DNA of 64,000 nucleotides, from positions 56,808,987 to 56,872,986 of the forward strand of contig OU744726.1 of the NCBI GenBank assembly GCA_916613615.1, given 5' to 3'. The stretch comes from Steromphala cineraria. Its lineage: Eukaryota > Mollusca > Gastropoda > Trochida > Trochidae. The first letter of the stretch is position 1. Every line of letters starts with the position of its first letter. Shown here piece by piece: positions 62,722-64,000 of this stretch. Below the pieces are notes generated by a model. That model saw only the letters and a program-made list of their open reading frames with translations, was not told the DNA's origin and ran no database searches. The position numbers and the translations under genes are program-made.

Positions 62722-62733
62722 AGGGGGGGAAAG
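62722..62733 (+). other. Polypurine tract
   Basis: AGGGGGGGAAAG directly before the right LTR; the usual plus-strand primer site. Confidence 0.85.
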
Positions 62734-62734
62734 T

Positions 62735-64000
62735 TGAAGCGCAATAGGGTAGCATTATTTCATTCTTAAAACGTGCAACTAATTACGTCATTACTAACGA
62801 GCTGTCAAATCGAATGTCCATTTCACTTCCGGTCGAGCGTTAGGTTAGATTTTTAGGTTAGGAGACAAATGTACATCTTTAAAGTAGTTCTAGGTTAGCT
62901 TAAACGTCATTTTATTATCTTACCGTTATGTTTGTAAATATAAGTAAGCCCGATAGTCGTTAGGGTAGTCAATTAGCGTAGGGATGATAAGGTTTTTCAC
63001 GGGCGCCGCCATTTTCTTAGGTCGTCCTTTGCATGGTCACGTGATCTCTGCAGCGGGTGCATCTTGATTGTGACGTCATGATAATTTACTATAAAAGGGG
63101 TGGGCAGTGGTCAATCGGGGCTTGCAATTGGGTAAAGGATCGCTATAATTAAGCAGCCAGTACAGCTCCAGCTAGCAAGGTGAGGATGACGGAGTTTTCT
63201 CCAGGAATTTAACTTAAAGATGTCAGACTAATTTGTAAATGTAACTAGGATTTATAAGTGATTAATTATATTAAGTTTGGGGAGTTTTAATAAGTTAAAT
63301 CAATCTCAGTTGGTACTTTAGTTTTCGACGTCATGATTAAGATGCACCAAGTTAGGTTTTTATTAAAAGTCACAATTTGAATATGTATTTATAAATATGT
63401 TGTCATGTAAATAAATTATTATTGTTGCTCATAAAAATCTCTTGTGTTTTCCATAAAGTTCTATGTTTGTTGTTTGAGAAGTTTTTGAGATACGAGAACT
63501 TTTAAGTTTCGCGGGCTTCGCTACCAATGCTAAGTTCTAGCCATTAGTGTCCGTCAGCTACCTCATTAAATATTCATCGATGCCAGGTCATAAGGGTCAA
63601 GGAGTGGTCATGCCAGGAATCGACCAATCAGAAGCTACGATAACTTAGACCTAAAATGGCTGACGGGCACAATGATCTAGCACTTTGCATTGGTACCGAA
63701 GTACCAGACGTGAATGACAGAAGTCAAAGTTAATGAACTTGAATTGAATAAGACCAGTTGAAATACCATTAGTTTATCTTTCTAAGGCATTTTCATGAAT
63801 AAGTTAATATCAACAAAGTATTTTTCTTGGAGTAACAAGCGAACTCGTAACATAACACAAGTAGGCGGGGCGTAGTATTCATAATAGTAGTTGTAGTTTT
63901 AATGTAAACAAAGTCACGCTACCATTAGAGTTTACACACTTAGTTTGCACACACCAGAACAATATAATAGTTACTTACGGGAAATAGATTTGTTTAATGT
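62735..64000 (+). repeat. 3' LTR, cut by the window edge
   Basis: 1266 of an expected 1296 bp. I found no difference from the 5' LTR on reading both line by line. TATA box at 63090-63097, poly(A) signal at 63410-63415. Confidence 0.95.

Larger units (their letters stand above)
54254..64000 (+). mobile_element. Ty3/Gypsy-type LTR retrotransposon, nearly complete
   Basis: Order: LTR (54254-55549), primer-binding site, leader, gag, protease-reverse transcriptase-RNase H, integrase, a third ORF, polypurine tract, LTR (from 62735, cut by the window edge). The order with integrase after RNase H, the protease DTGA, the YLDD box and the GPF module place it in Ty3/Gypsy. Gag and pol are in different frames, and pol is split by one in-frame TGA; both breaks look like recoding sites. 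The target duplication cannot be checked, because the right flank is outside the window. Confidence 0.96.

Overview
The window looks like AT-rich nuclear DNA from an animal: split genes with consensus GT/AG introns, many minisatellites and transposable elements. The repeat style (core tandem units, a GACGG-type microsatellite and a terminal hairpin) together with the two conserved genes suggests a lophotrochozoan, probably a mollusc. That assignment is inference. All exon models below were read by eye from splice signals, reading phase and recognised protein motifs.

Positions 1-4.0 kb are non-coding with a tandem-core repeat element. From 27224 down to 4288 on the minus strand lies a complete 23-exon gene for acylaminoacyl-peptidase (APEH, 715 residues, Ser-Asp-His triad intact). 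Its introns hold a 34-bp array, a 37-bp polypurine array and a recent 386-bp tandem duplication. Its stop codon lies inside a 30-bp minisatellite. Head to head with it, start codons 151 bp apart, the plus strand carries MRPL42, a mitochondrial ribosomal protein (six exons, 27376-34073, 148 residues). Its first intron contains a 1.76-kb foldback element, and its last intron contains tandem copies of its own exon/intron junction.

From 34 to 39 kb there is a TIR-bounded element containing a 156-bp near-perfect palindrome. From 39050 to 53139 on the minus strand there are four exons of a gene I cannot name. Its introns hold tandem-core repeat elements, a LINE reverse-transcriptase fragment and small hairpin elements. 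Its 5' end is not visible.

From 54254 to the window end lies a nearly complete Ty3/Gypsy-type LTR retrotransposon. The two LTRs are identical over the visible 1266 bp, and the right LTR is cut about 30 bp short by the window edge. Its expression layout is the most notable thing here. Gag and pol are separated by a canonical -1 slippery heptamer right at the gag stop, followed by a potential pseudoknot. Pol is split between RNase H and integrase by an in-frame TGA in a tobamovirus-type readthrough context (CAATTA), followed by a stable hairpin. A third ORF in the env position, preceded by a good splice acceptor, encodes two C2H2 zinc fingers, a Ser-rich stretch and a long charged Glu/Lys/Arg region.
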